NCBI GenBank assembly: GCA_905479595.1
Contig: CAJQND010000010.1
Span: 1 to 7,842 of the forward strand
DNA length: 7,842 nt
Reading direction: 5' to 3'
Source of the DNA: an uncultured Hyphomicrobiales bacterium
Lineage (GTDB): Bacteria > Pseudomonadota > Alphaproteobacteria > Rhizobiales > CAJQND01
The notes beneath the pieces were generated by a model. It was not told the origin of the DNA, searched no databases, and was given only the letters and a program-made list of their open reading frames with translations. The position numbers and the translations under genes are program-made. Below, in pieces: positions 1 through 6,228 of this stretch (its first letter is position 1; each line of letters starts with the position of its first letter).

Positions 1-456
1 GCCAGAGGCAAGGATGAGCGCGAGCTCAACTTGATTGAACTCATATCAAAGCGCGACAACCCGCCACGCTGGCGAAAAAAGCGCCATATGGAGGCGGAGT
101 TGCACAAGCGACTGGTGAACATCGCCGGCATTTTGATACTACCAATCTTGGCCGTGCCGTTTGCCATGGGCAGGCGACGCGGCCAACGCGCCTACCGGTT
201 TGCAGTGGCGGTCATTATTCTCATCGCATTTCATGAGATTATCGAGCAGGGAAAACTCGCCGTGGGCGTCGGAAAGCTCGGGCCTTTTGTGGCGCTTTGG
301 ATACCGTTTCTGATTCTCGCCGCCTTTTCTCTCTGGCGCTTTTATTTAACGGCGTTTACCTTACGCCCGGACCGGCTCGAGCCAATTTTTGACCGCTTGG
401 GCGAATTCGGCTCCTGGATTGGTTCGCTGTTTAAACGCAAGAAGAAACCAGCATGA
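1..456 (+). CDS. lptF: LPS export ABC transporter permease LptF, C-terminal part (5' end outside window)
   Basis: This is the last 151 residues of an LptF/YjgP-family permease; the reading frame is open from base 1, so the gene begins upstream. LptF pairs with LptG and the ATPase LptB to pull LPS out of the inner membrane into a periplasmic bridge (known for the family). Visible here are the end of the periplasmic domain (ERELNLIELI, typical of the region before TM4), the ELHKRL segment that leads into TM4, and three hydrophobic stretches forming TM4-TM6 (roughly window residues 40-58, 66-84 and 92-112), followed by a basic tail ending KRKKKPA. Its TGA stop overlaps the lptG start as ATGA, the usual lptF-lptG order with translational coupling. 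A start at TTG 31 would be an artefact of the window edge. Because its downstream neighbours are sphingolipid genes, it may be a paralogue with a different lipid cargo. Confidence 0.85.
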   Translation, partial: ARGKDERELNLIELISKRDNPPRWRKKRHMEAELHKRLVNIAGILILPILAVPFAMGRRRGQRAYRFAVAVIILIAFHEIIEQGKLAVGVGKLGPFVALWIPFLILAAFSLWRFYLTAFTLRPDRLEPIFDRLGEFGSWIGSLFKRKKKPA

Positions 457-1529
457 TGTGGACTTTGACATGGATGCTGTCACGCATGTTTTTAGCGCGT
501 TTTGCACTGATCCTGTTTGGTATAACGGCGTTTGTGTTGACACTCGACGTGGTGACTTACGCCGCTGATGTGCTGAAACTTCACAATGACAGCCTCCTGG
601 CCGTGATCGAATATGCTGGATTGCGTTTACCTGGTGTTACTTCAAGTTTCGTTGGAATTTCCAGCTTGCTGGCTGCCCTGCTCATGCTCACCGAAGTGAG
701 CCACAATTCCGAACTTGTAGCGATCTGGAGTGCTGGCGTATCGCAAATGCGGTTAATCCTTATTCTGACGCCAGCTGCGTTGTTGATTGGAGTGATGCAT
801 TTTGTGATCAATGATCGTGCTGTGCCGAATGCTGCGCCTGTTTTGCACGAGTGGGGAATAGGCGATTATTCCAACAAAAAACTCAATGTGAGTTCCGACG
901 ACCCGCTATGGATGCGCTCTGGAAATGACATTTTACGCGCTGTAAAGAGCAACAAAAATTCAAGCATTCTCACCGATGTGACTATTTTCAAGCGCGATGA
1001 AACCGGGATTCTGCTCGAGCAGATCAGCGCGAAAAAAGCCGAACTTGTCGGCGGGCGCTGGGAGTTGAGCGATGTGGTGATCTACTACAGGGAGAACCTG
1101 CCTCCCAGCCGTCTTGGCAGAATGATTTATTCCGGTCTGATGCGCCCGGCAGCAGCGGGAAGCCGATCGGGCGATCCTGAAGAAATGACTACTGAAGATT
1201 TGGCCTATTTCATCGACAATGCCGGTTTTGGTATTCGCCCGGCATATGTCTATGAAACCTGGCTGAACAAGCGTTACACTTTGTTTTTCGTTGCGCTTTT
1301 GATGGTTCTGATCGCGGTACCCTTATCGGTACGTTTTCAACGTGGCGGTGGTATGGGGTTACTGTTTGCAGTTGGCGTTGGGTTGGGGTTTGGGTTTTTC
1401 ATATTTGAGGGTATTTCCCAGACTATGGGAGAATTGGGACTTGTTCCCGCCTGGATGGCGGCGTGGATGCCCATCCTCGTCTTCTTTTCCGCAGGAACGG
1501 CGATTGCATTCCGCTATGAAACCCTTTAA
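453..1529 (+). CDS. lptG: LPS export ABC transporter permease LptG (YjgQ family)
   Basis: This complete 358-residue inner-membrane permease has the usual LptG length. It forms a heterodimer with LptF and, with LptB2, extracts a lipid from the periplasmic leaflet (family knowledge). Three N-terminal membrane segments lie near residues 12-34, 60-80 and 98-119. A periplasmic beta-jellyroll-like domain spans about 121-270 (for example DPLWMRSGNDILRAV and the ELVGGRWELSDVVIYY strands). Three more membrane segments lie near 273-292, 300-320 and 333-353. The cytosolic coupling-helix region between TM2 and TM3 is recognisable as SELVAIWSAGVS (residues 86-97), which in LptG contacts LptB. The ATG overlaps the lptF stop. 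The next gene starts 34 bases after the stop, so this gene is probably in the same transcript as the head-group enzymes. Housekeeping lptFG in proteobacteria often sits by pepA or lptD instead, so a sphingolipid-dedicated role is possible but unproven. Confidence 0.88.
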   Translation: MMWTLTWMLSRMFLARFALILFGITAFVLTLDVVTYAADVLKLHNDSLLAVIEYAGLRLPGVTSSFVGISSLLAALLMLTEVSHNSELVAIWSAGVSQMRLILILTPAALLIGVMHFVINDRAVPNAAPVLHEWGIGDYSNKKLNVSSDDPLWMRSGNDILRAVKSNKNSSILTDVTIFKRDETGILLEQISAKKAELVGGRWELSDVVIYYRENLPPSRLGRMIYSGLMRPAAAGSRSGDPEEMTTEDLAYFIDNAGFGIRPAYVYETWLNKRYTLFFVALLMVLIAVPLSVRFQRGGGMGLLFAVGVGLGFGFFIFEGISQTMGELGLVPAWMAAWMPILVFFSAGTAIAFRYETL

Positions 1530-1551
1530 TCGCTAGGGTCAGGATTGCGTC

Positions 1552-1557
1552 GAAGAG
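1552..1557 (+). promoter_or_regulatory. Ribosome binding site that favours the GTG 1564 start
   Basis: GAAGAG lies directly against an in-frame TTG at 1558 and six bases before an in-frame GTG at 1564. Normal Shine-Dalgarno spacing therefore points to the GTG as the start of the CDP-alcohol phosphatidyltransferase gene. Confidence 0.5.
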
Positions 1558-1563
1558 TTGCAC

Positions 1564-2811
1564 GTGAAAAATAATCAAAGCACACGATCATCATCAACGT
1601 CTGAAAACAACGGCGCACCGGCAGGCATGCCGGTTTTGTGCTTTGTGGCGGCTGAAAAAGAAGCCGACGGCGGAGAACAGATAATCTGGGGCCGCAATCT
1701 GCGCCAGCGCCTTGAACTGTTGTTTGCGCGCGAAGGTGTTGATCATGTCATCACTGCAGATCAAATCGGCGAACAGGCAAGTCCGGTTCTGCTGGTGCGC
1801 GAAGATTGTGTCATTGATCCACCCCTCATAGGTTTGATTGTCCAAACAGCCGGGTTCGTCTTGCTCGATGACGAGAGCGAAATGCCTGTACCACTTGCAG
1901 TCTATACGGATGCAGAAGAAGGCGTCTCAGCGGCTAAATCCATGCAGACAGGCTCCGCGCTACCAAAAAAACTTGCCGTCGGTGCGAAACGACCATCTGA
2001 GCTGAATTCCAGCTTCTGGACAAAACTACGCAAACGCGAAATCCCATATGCCCGGGTCGTAACGCAGGCGAACTACCGAGAGACCGAGTGGCGGATGTTT
2101 ATGGGAACCTACAAGGGTGCCACAGACATCGTGACCAAATATCTTTGGCCAAAGCCCGCCTTCTACGTCACCCGCTGGCTTGCGCCGACATTTGTTACCC
2201 CGAATATTGTCACCACATTGAGCGCAATTTGCGTTCTTGCCGCATTCTGGCTGTTTCTTGAAGGGCATTTCATCACTGGATTGGCCTTCGCCTGGATGAT
2301 GACGTTTCTGGATACGGTGGATGGCAAGCTGGCTCGCACCACGCTTACCTCGACAAAATGGGGGGATGTTTTCGATCACGGAATAGATCTGATCCATCCG
2401 CCATTTTGGTATGCAGCCTGGGCATTTGGCTTACCAGCTGCTGGCTTCACCAAGTGGAGCCCTGAATTTGTCACTCAAATTCTGGTGATAATTATTGGCG
2501 GTTACATCCTCCAACGGGTCTTGGAAGGCATTTCTATTGCAATTTTGAAGCTCGAAATCCACATCTGGCGGCCTGTCGACACGATGTTCCGGCTCGTTAC
2601 AGCCAGGCGTAACCCAAATCTGGTTATTCTGACCTTGTTTACGGTGCTGTTTTTCCGGCCAGATACAGCTCTTGCGGTGGTGGCGCTATGGACCCTTATC
2701 TGCTTGGCGCTGCATGCCATTCAGCTTCTCCACGCGTTATATGTTAAAAGCCGCCATGGGGCGCTAACCTCGTGGATGAGTAAACCGATCTCTTCCAGCG
2801 AAGGCCAATGA
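1564..2811 (+). CDS. CDP-alcohol phosphatidyltransferase family protein with N-terminal extension (CpgA-like)
   Basis: This integral membrane enzyme moves a phospho-group between a CDP-linked donor and an alcohol. Numbered from GTG 1564 (415 aa), the family signature DxxDGxxAR(x8)GxxxDxxxD is intact: D250, D253, G254, A257, R258, G267, D271, D275, so the metal and CDP site looks active. About six hydrophobic segments follow residue 210. Residues 1-165 are a soluble extension not found in minimal family members; GRNLRQRLELLFAREGVDHV (43-62) and the strands after it loosely recall a nucleotidyltransferase fold, as in fused archaeal/bacterial inositol-phosphate enzymes, but no glycine-rich NTP loop is visible. 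The gene lies between lptG and a lipid kinase, and its TGA overlaps the kinase ATG. By position it matches what I recall as CpgA of the Caulobacter ceramide-phosphoglycerate locus; the letter is from gene order only. The substrate is inferred. An alternative start is TTG 1558. Confidence 0.82.
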   Translation: MKNNQSTRSSSTSENNGAPAGMPVLCFVAAEKEADGGEQIIWGRNLRQRLELLFAREGVDHVITADQIGEQASPVLLVREDCVIDPPLIGLIVQTAGFVLLDDESEMPVPLAVYTDAEEGVSAAKSMQTGSALPKKLAVGAKRPSELNSSFWTKLRKREIPYARVVTQANYRETEWRMFMGTYKGATDIVTKYLWPKPAFYVTRWLAPTFVTPNIVTTLSAICVLAAFWLFLEGHFITGLAFAWMMTFLDTVDGKLARTTLTSTKWGDVFDHGIDLIHPPFWYAAWAFGLPAAGFTKWSPEFVTQILVIIIGGYILQRVLEGISIAILKLEIHIWRPVDTMFRLVTARRNPNLVILTLFTVLFFRPDTALAVVALWTLICLALHAIQLLHALYVKSRHGALTSWMSKPISSSEGQ

Positions 2812-3773
2812 CCGCCGGATTTATCATCAACCCCAAGGCCCGTGGCGGCAAAGGCGGCGGCCATAAACTTGCCGACGCGTTAGCCGGAAAACCCGGCTTG
2901 CGGACCGAACGGCTTGACCGCTTCGACGATCTTGCAGCCATTCTCAAAACCTTTGGCAGAGAAGGTATCGCCACGCTTTTCATCTCTGGTGGTGACGGTA
3001 CTGTGCAAGCTACTCAAACCCTGCTTGCGGAAAACAAATGGTTTGAAACCATGCCGCGGCTTGCCTTGCTTGCCCATGGCTCAACCAATATGGATGCCTC
3101 AACCCTCGGGTTCAAACCGCGCGATCCAGACCGGATAATGGAAATAGCTGCTTCCGATAGTTATCTGGCCCGTGCCACCGATGTGAAGCAGCGCCACACC
3201 ATCCGTGTGGCAAACCCGCGAGAAGGCGGTCCACGTCATGGCATGTTTATCGGGTCTGGGGCTATTTGGCGCGCCACTCAATATTGCCAGTCCGTGATCC
3301 ACGAGAAAGGCCTGCGCGGCGATTGGGCAACCTTCACTACCCTTGCAGCGGTCATTGGGCGCTTTGTTCTTGGCAGAGAGAATGAAGACGATGAAAACCG
3401 TATCGCGCGGCCTTACCACATGAATGTGGAAACCGATGGCGAGAGCATGATCGATGCGGACCAGTTGGTTTTCCTCGCCACCACTTTGGAAAGCCTTATC
3501 CTTGGTGCAAAGCCATTTTGGGGCAGGCAGAATGGCGAAATGCGAATAACCACTGTGGATTTCCCGCCACCAAACATTCCGATGAACATCCTAAAGGTGA
3601 TGTATGGCATTCCAAGCCGTAACCTCCCGGCCGGATGTCGCTCACGTCCGGCCACATCGGTAGAAATTACCACCGGATCATCATTTGTGATTGATGGCGA
3701 ATTCTTCGACCCGCCGCGCGATAAACCATTGCGCTTGGAACTTGGGCATAAGTTCAGTTATTTATGCGGTTAG
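2808..3773 (+). CDS. cpgB: Lipid kinase of the diacylglycerol kinase family, probable ceramide kinase (CpgB-like)
   Basis: This 321-residue soluble or membrane-associated kinase has a DAGK catalytic fold. It begins with FIINPKARGG (5-14), the nucleotide-loop strand of the family. GGDGT (61-65) is the ATP/phosphate-binding signature, and AHGSTN (89-94) stands where most family members have a GTGN-type loop. IDGEFF (295-300) is the C-terminal DGE motif of lipid kinases. ATTLESLILGAKPFWG (224-239) looks like a subgroup-specific segment in the lipid-binding half. Ordinary bacterial diacylglycerol kinases of the DgkB/YegS type share the fold, but the CDP-alcohol transferase upstream, the Tam41-like gene downstream and the facing spt cluster suggest ceramide as substrate. 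This matches the gene position of CCNA_01218, CpgB, reported as a bacterial ceramide kinase. The start overlaps the upstream stop as ATGA, and the end lies 17 bases before the next start chosen here. The family call is firm; ceramide specificity is inferred. Confidence 0.85.
   Translation: MTAGFIINPKARGGKGGGHKLADALAGKPGLRTERLDRFDDLAAILKTFGREGIATLFISGGDGTVQATQTLLAENKWFETMPRLALLAHGSTNMDASTLGFKPRDPDRIMEIAASDSYLARATDVKQRHTIRVANPREGGPRHGMFIGSGAIWRATQYCQSVIHEKGLRGDWATFTTLAAVIGRFVLGRENEDDENRIARPYHMNVETDGESMIDADQLVFLATTLESLILGAKPFWGRQNGEMRITTVDFPPPNIPMNILKVMYGIPSRNLPAGCRSRPATSVEITTGSSFVIDGEFFDPPRDKPLRLELGHKFSYLCG
3629..3653 (+). repeat. Inverted repeat with strong hairpin potential inside the lipid kinase gene
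   Basis: GGCCGGATGT and ACGTCCGGCC form a ten-pair stem around the loop CGCTC, with one position that is a mismatch in DNA and a G-U wobble in RNA. No run of T follows, so it is not a standard intrinsic terminator. It encodes residues around 274-282 of the kinase. It could be an RNA structure inside the operon transcript or a chance of codon choice. Confidence 0.45.
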
Positions 3774-3780
3774 ACCCTGT

Positions 3781-3784
3781 GGAG
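3781..3784 (+). promoter_or_regulatory. Ribosome binding site that favours the ATG 3791 start
   Basis: GGAG (within TGTGGAG) sits six bases before ATG 3791. The upstream in-frame ATG at 3764, which overlaps the kinase stop, has no comparable site before it. The later start is therefore preferred for the Tam41-like gene. Confidence 0.55.
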
Positions 3785-3790
3785 CATATT

Positions 3791-4741
3791 ATGCCCAAGC
3801 TTGACGATACAGCCTTATCAAAATTGGTGCTTGAGCGCCTGAACGCGGAAATCTCGCGCCAGGTCGCAGCCATTGGCGGCACGGTTATGGCCCAGGCGGC
3901 GCAGAACGCTGGCGTCAGCGCCGAGCGCTCGGTTGCAGCAGTGCTGGCCTATGGATCATGTCTGCGCGATGTAGCGCCGGAAGAAGGGCTTGCCGATTTC
4001 TATGTACTGATGGATGATAGCGCGCCGGTGAGTTCAAATCCGGTCTCACAACTTGGATGCCGGTTGTTCCCGCCCAACGTGTACTACGCAGAATGCCAGC
4101 ACGAGGGCAAAACCTTGCGGGCCAAATGCGCGGTTTTGCCGCTCAAAGTGTTTGAACAGCGGGTTTCGGACAAGGTGACAAACCCATATTTATGGGCCCG
4201 CTTTTCACAACCGGCCGCTTTAATACATGCAAAGGACGATACCGCGCGCGGCCGGGTTGTTTTAGCGATCCAAACAGCTATTCAAACCATGCTCACGAGC
4301 GCACTCGCCTTGTGCCCTCCTGATGCCACGCCAACTGATGTTTGGGTTTCCGCTCTTCAGGCTACTTACGGCACCGAACTGCGGCCCGAAACATCAGACA
4401 GGGCACAAAATATTATCTCCTCTGATCCTGAATGGTATTTGGCGACAGCCAACGCCGTTTTGGGCGACGACGTGCCAGCCCAGATCAAGCACCTCTCCAA
4501 CAGGGAGTGGGCAAAATCAAGCGCGACCTGGAAGCGTCGCCGTTCAACAGGCAAAGCCCTCTCGGTTGCCAGGCTGCTCAAAGCCGCTTTCACTTTTTCA
4601 GGTGGTGCAGATTATCTGGCCTGGAAGATAGAGCGCCATTCCGGTGTGCCCATCACTCTCACTCCTTGGCAGCGCCGCCATCCGATCCTGGCATCCGCCT
4701 GGCTTTATCCGAAACTAAAGATGAAAGGCGCATTCAAGTAA
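3791..4741 (+). CDS. Tam41-like nucleotidyltransferase, possible lipid cytidylyltransferase (CpgC-like)
   Basis: This predicted soluble protein has 316 residues from ATG 3791 (325 from the alternative ATG 3764). The segment VLAYGSCLRD (51-60), followed by LADFYVLMDD (67-76), has the layout of a nucleotidyltransferase GS...DxD-like site. The wider pattern, including PPNVYYAE (94-101), a lysine-containing strand near K112 and an LWARFSQPAALI segment (134-145), resembles mitochondrial Tam41, the peripheral CDP-diacylglycerol synthase. The C-terminal part (residues 245-305, with AAFTFSGGADYLAWKIE at 265-281 and TPWQRRHPIL at 291-300) looks well folded and subgroup-specific. It has no transmembrane segments and so is unlike CdsA. 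Next to a lipid kinase and a CDP-alcohol transferase it would suit making a CDP-activated lipid, perhaps from ceramide-1-phosphate. By position it matches what I recall as Caulobacter CpgC. The fold call is fairly good; the substrate is inferred. It is the last gene of the plus-strand operon. Confidence 0.7.
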   Translation: MPKLDDTALSKLVLERLNAEISRQVAAIGGTVMAQAAQNAGVSAERSVAAVLAYGSCLRDVAPEEGLADFYVLMDDSAPVSSNPVSQLGCRLFPPNVYYAECQHEGKTLRAKCAVLPLKVFEQRVSDKVTNPYLWARFSQPAALIHAKDDTARGRVVLAIQTAIQTMLTSALALCPPDATPTDVWVSALQATYGTELRPETSDRAQNIISSDPEWYLATANAVLGDDVPAQIKHLSNREWAKSSATWKRRRSTGKALSVARLLKAAFTFSGGADYLAWKIERHSGVPITLTPWQRRHPILASAWLYPKLKMKGAFK

Positions 4742-4754
4742 TCTTGACCAGCGT

Positions 4755-5945
4755 CTAACCTGCCGCAACCACCTCGCCGAACAGCGCGATAATGCGGTCA
4801 ATGTCTGCATCTGTATGGGCAGCAGACACTGAACATCGCAGCAAGCAGATATTTCCAGGTGTGCCGGGCGGCAAAGCAATATTCACATAAACGCCTGCGG
4901 CGAGGAGCATATTCCACATGGTAATGGTTGAGGGCTCGTCTGGGCAGCGCACGGCAATCACCGGGCTCACAACATCACAACCGGTTTCCAGGCCAAGATC
5001 GCGGAAGCCCTCAAAGAGACGCTTGGAGTTTTTCGCCAACTGGGTACGGCGCTCCGGCTCCGCCTGCAATTTCTTGATCGATGCAATGGAAGTCGCCACA
5101 GATGCCGGTGAAGCCGAGGCGGTAAACATATAAGGCCGCGAGGCATAGCGGATCATCTCAAACATATCCTGGTTGCCCGCTCCAAAGCCGCCAATTGCGC
5201 CAACCGACTTGGAAAAAGTGCCGACAACATAGTCCACATCATCTTCAAGTCCCGCTTCGTCAGCCAAGCCACGGCCATTGGGTCCGAGCACACCAAAGGA
5301 ATGCGCTTCATCTACCAAAAGCTCAAACTCGTGTTTTTTCTTCACCTCAACAAATTCATCGAGTGGGGCGCGGTCGCCAACCATGGAATAAATCCCTTCG
5401 ACGACGACCAGTCTGCCACCGCCATCGTCTTCCATTCGCGCCAGGCGCTTATCGAGATCAGCTGCATCATTGTGGCGGAAGCGCACCAGCTTCGCGCCGG
5501 AAAGTGCACAGCCATCATAAATCGAGCTGTGGGAATCTGCGTCGAGGAATACCGTGTCTTTTGGTCCGGCGAGACCTGCAAGCATACCGAGGTTCGCCTG
5601 GTAGCCTGTGGTGAAGGCAATGCAATGCTTGCGATCAAGCATCCCCGCCAGCACGCGCTCCAGCTCGCCATGCATGGCATAGGTGCCATTGGCGATGCGC
5701 GAGCCTGTGGTGCCAGTCCCAAATTCTTCAAGAGCCTTCTTGCCTGCGGCGATGCAATCAGGGTCAAAGGTAATACCCATATAATTATTTGTGCCGGCAA
5801 GAATGGTTTCGCGACCGTTGATCAACGCGCGAGTTGGCGACACAATGCGGTCATTCGTCAAGCCAACCGCATTCTCACCCGCTTCCATCATGCGCCCGTA
5901 GCGTTCAGATAGTCCGCGATGCTTCTCAAGAAGGGAAGTAGTCAT
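4755..5945 (-). CDS. spt: Serine palmitoyltransferase (PLP-dependent alpha-oxoamine synthase)
   Basis: This cytosolic PLP enzyme condenses an acyl thioester with L-serine, releasing CO2, to give a 3-keto-sphingoid base, the first committed sphingolipid step. Numbered from ATG 5945 (396 aa, family-normal length), the expected residues are present: H139 in DADSHSS stacks on PLP, D212 in VDEAHSFG binds the pyridine nitrogen, H215 follows, K246 in GTFSKSVG forms the Schiff base, and R370 in LLRCSVSAAHT is the conserved carboxylate-binding region. Spacing D212-K246 equals the 34 residues of the Sphingomonas enzyme (D231-K265). The same family includes BioF, Kbl and CqsA; the adjacent ACP, CerR-like reductase and acyl synthetase favour Spt, probably using acyl-ACP. 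An in-frame GTG at 5960 overlaps the acp stop, but GGAG nine bases before ATG 5945 supports the shorter form, which begins four bases after that stop. It is the last gene of the minus-strand operon. Confidence 0.9.
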   Translation of the reverse strand: MTTSLLEKHRGLSERYGRMMEAGENAVGLTNDRIVSPTRALINGRETILAGTNNYMGITFDPDCIAAGKKALEEFGTGTTGSRIANGTYAMHGELERVLAGMLDRKHCIAFTTGYQANLGMLAGLAGPKDTVFLDADSHSSIYDGCALSGAKLVRFRHNDAADLDKRLARMEDDGGGRLVVVEGIYSMVGDRAPLDEFVEVKKKHEFELLVDEAHSFGVLGPNGRGLADEAGLEDDVDYVVGTFSKSVGAIGGFGAGNQDMFEMIRYASRPYMFTASASPASVATSIASIKKLQAEPERRTQLAKNSKRLFEGFRDLGLETGCDVVSPVIAVRCPDEPSTITMWNMLLAAGVYVNIALPPGTPGNICLLRCSVSAAHTDADIDRIIALFGEVVAAG

Positions 5946-5949
5946 GCGC

Positions 5950-6198
5950 TCAGGCTCCACTGCGGGTTTTCACCACGTTGATGAGTTCGGCGATTGTACG
6001 GGTTTCCGATAGCAAGTTTAGTGGAATGTCGATGTCGAACTTGTCCTCAACCTCCATCACAAAATCCATCACCGAAACCGAATCAATGTTGAGGTCACCG
6101 GAAATATCCGTCTCTGGCTTCAATTCAATGCTTTCCGCGTTGAACTGGCCTAACAGCTCCGTTACCGCATCAAAAATTTCTTGATCCCGCGCGTCCAT
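5950..6198 (-). CDS. Acyl carrier protein dedicated to sphingolipid synthesis
   Basis: This small acidic protein of 82 residues is helical in outline and has the acyl carrier signature IDSVSVMDFVMEVEDKF (38-54). S40 is the expected 4'-phosphopantetheine attachment serine. The motif reads DSV where the fatty-acid-synthesis ACP usually has DSL, consistent with a specialised carrier rather than the housekeeping AcpP. After modification by a phosphopantetheinyl transferase encoded elsewhere it would carry the acyl chain from the AasR-like synthetase to Spt, as reported for the Caulobacter homologue next to spt. On the minus strand a GGAG lies seven bases before ATG 6198. The stop is four bases from the spt ATG, and the CerR-like gene ends 30 bases upstream, so it is in the middle of one operon. 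The ACP call is firm; its exclusive use for sphingolipids is inferred from context. Confidence 0.92.
   Translation of the reverse strand: MDARDQEIFDAVTELLGQFNAESIELKPETDISGDLNIDSVSVMDFVMEVEDKFDIDIPLNLLSETRTIAELINVVKTRSGA
5955..5958 (-). promoter_or_regulatory. Ribosome binding site for spt
   Basis: On the minus strand GGAG is followed by nine bases and ATG 5945. It overlaps the possible GTG start at 5960, and it lies inside the last codons of the acp gene, so translation of the two is probably coupled. Confidence 0.5.
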
Positions 6199-6205
6199 AT
6201 CTCTG

Positions 6206-6209
6206 CTCC
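6206..6209 (-). promoter_or_regulatory. Ribosome binding site for the acyl carrier protein gene
   Basis: GGAG on the minus strand stands seven bases before ATG 6198, inside the 30-base gap after the reductase stop. It fixes the acp start. Confidence 0.55.
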
Positions 6210-6228
6210 ATTTTCAAGCCAGCTCGTT

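Noticed and set aside
2026..2397. Open frame of 123 codons on the minus strand
   Set aside because: It is opposite the CDP-alcohol transferase, including its catalytic motif, and has no domain signal.
4742..4754. Bidirectional terminator between the convergent operons
   Set aside because: Only 13 bases are available and no inverted repeat or T-run is visible.
5195..5614. Open frame of 139 codons on the plus strand
   Set aside because: Its product is rich in R, H, Q and S, typical of a shadow frame opposite spt.
5301..5912. Open frame of 203 codons on the plus strand
   Set aside because: It lies wholly opposite spt, whose family motifs are clear; the translated product has no recognisable domain and no ribosome site stands out.
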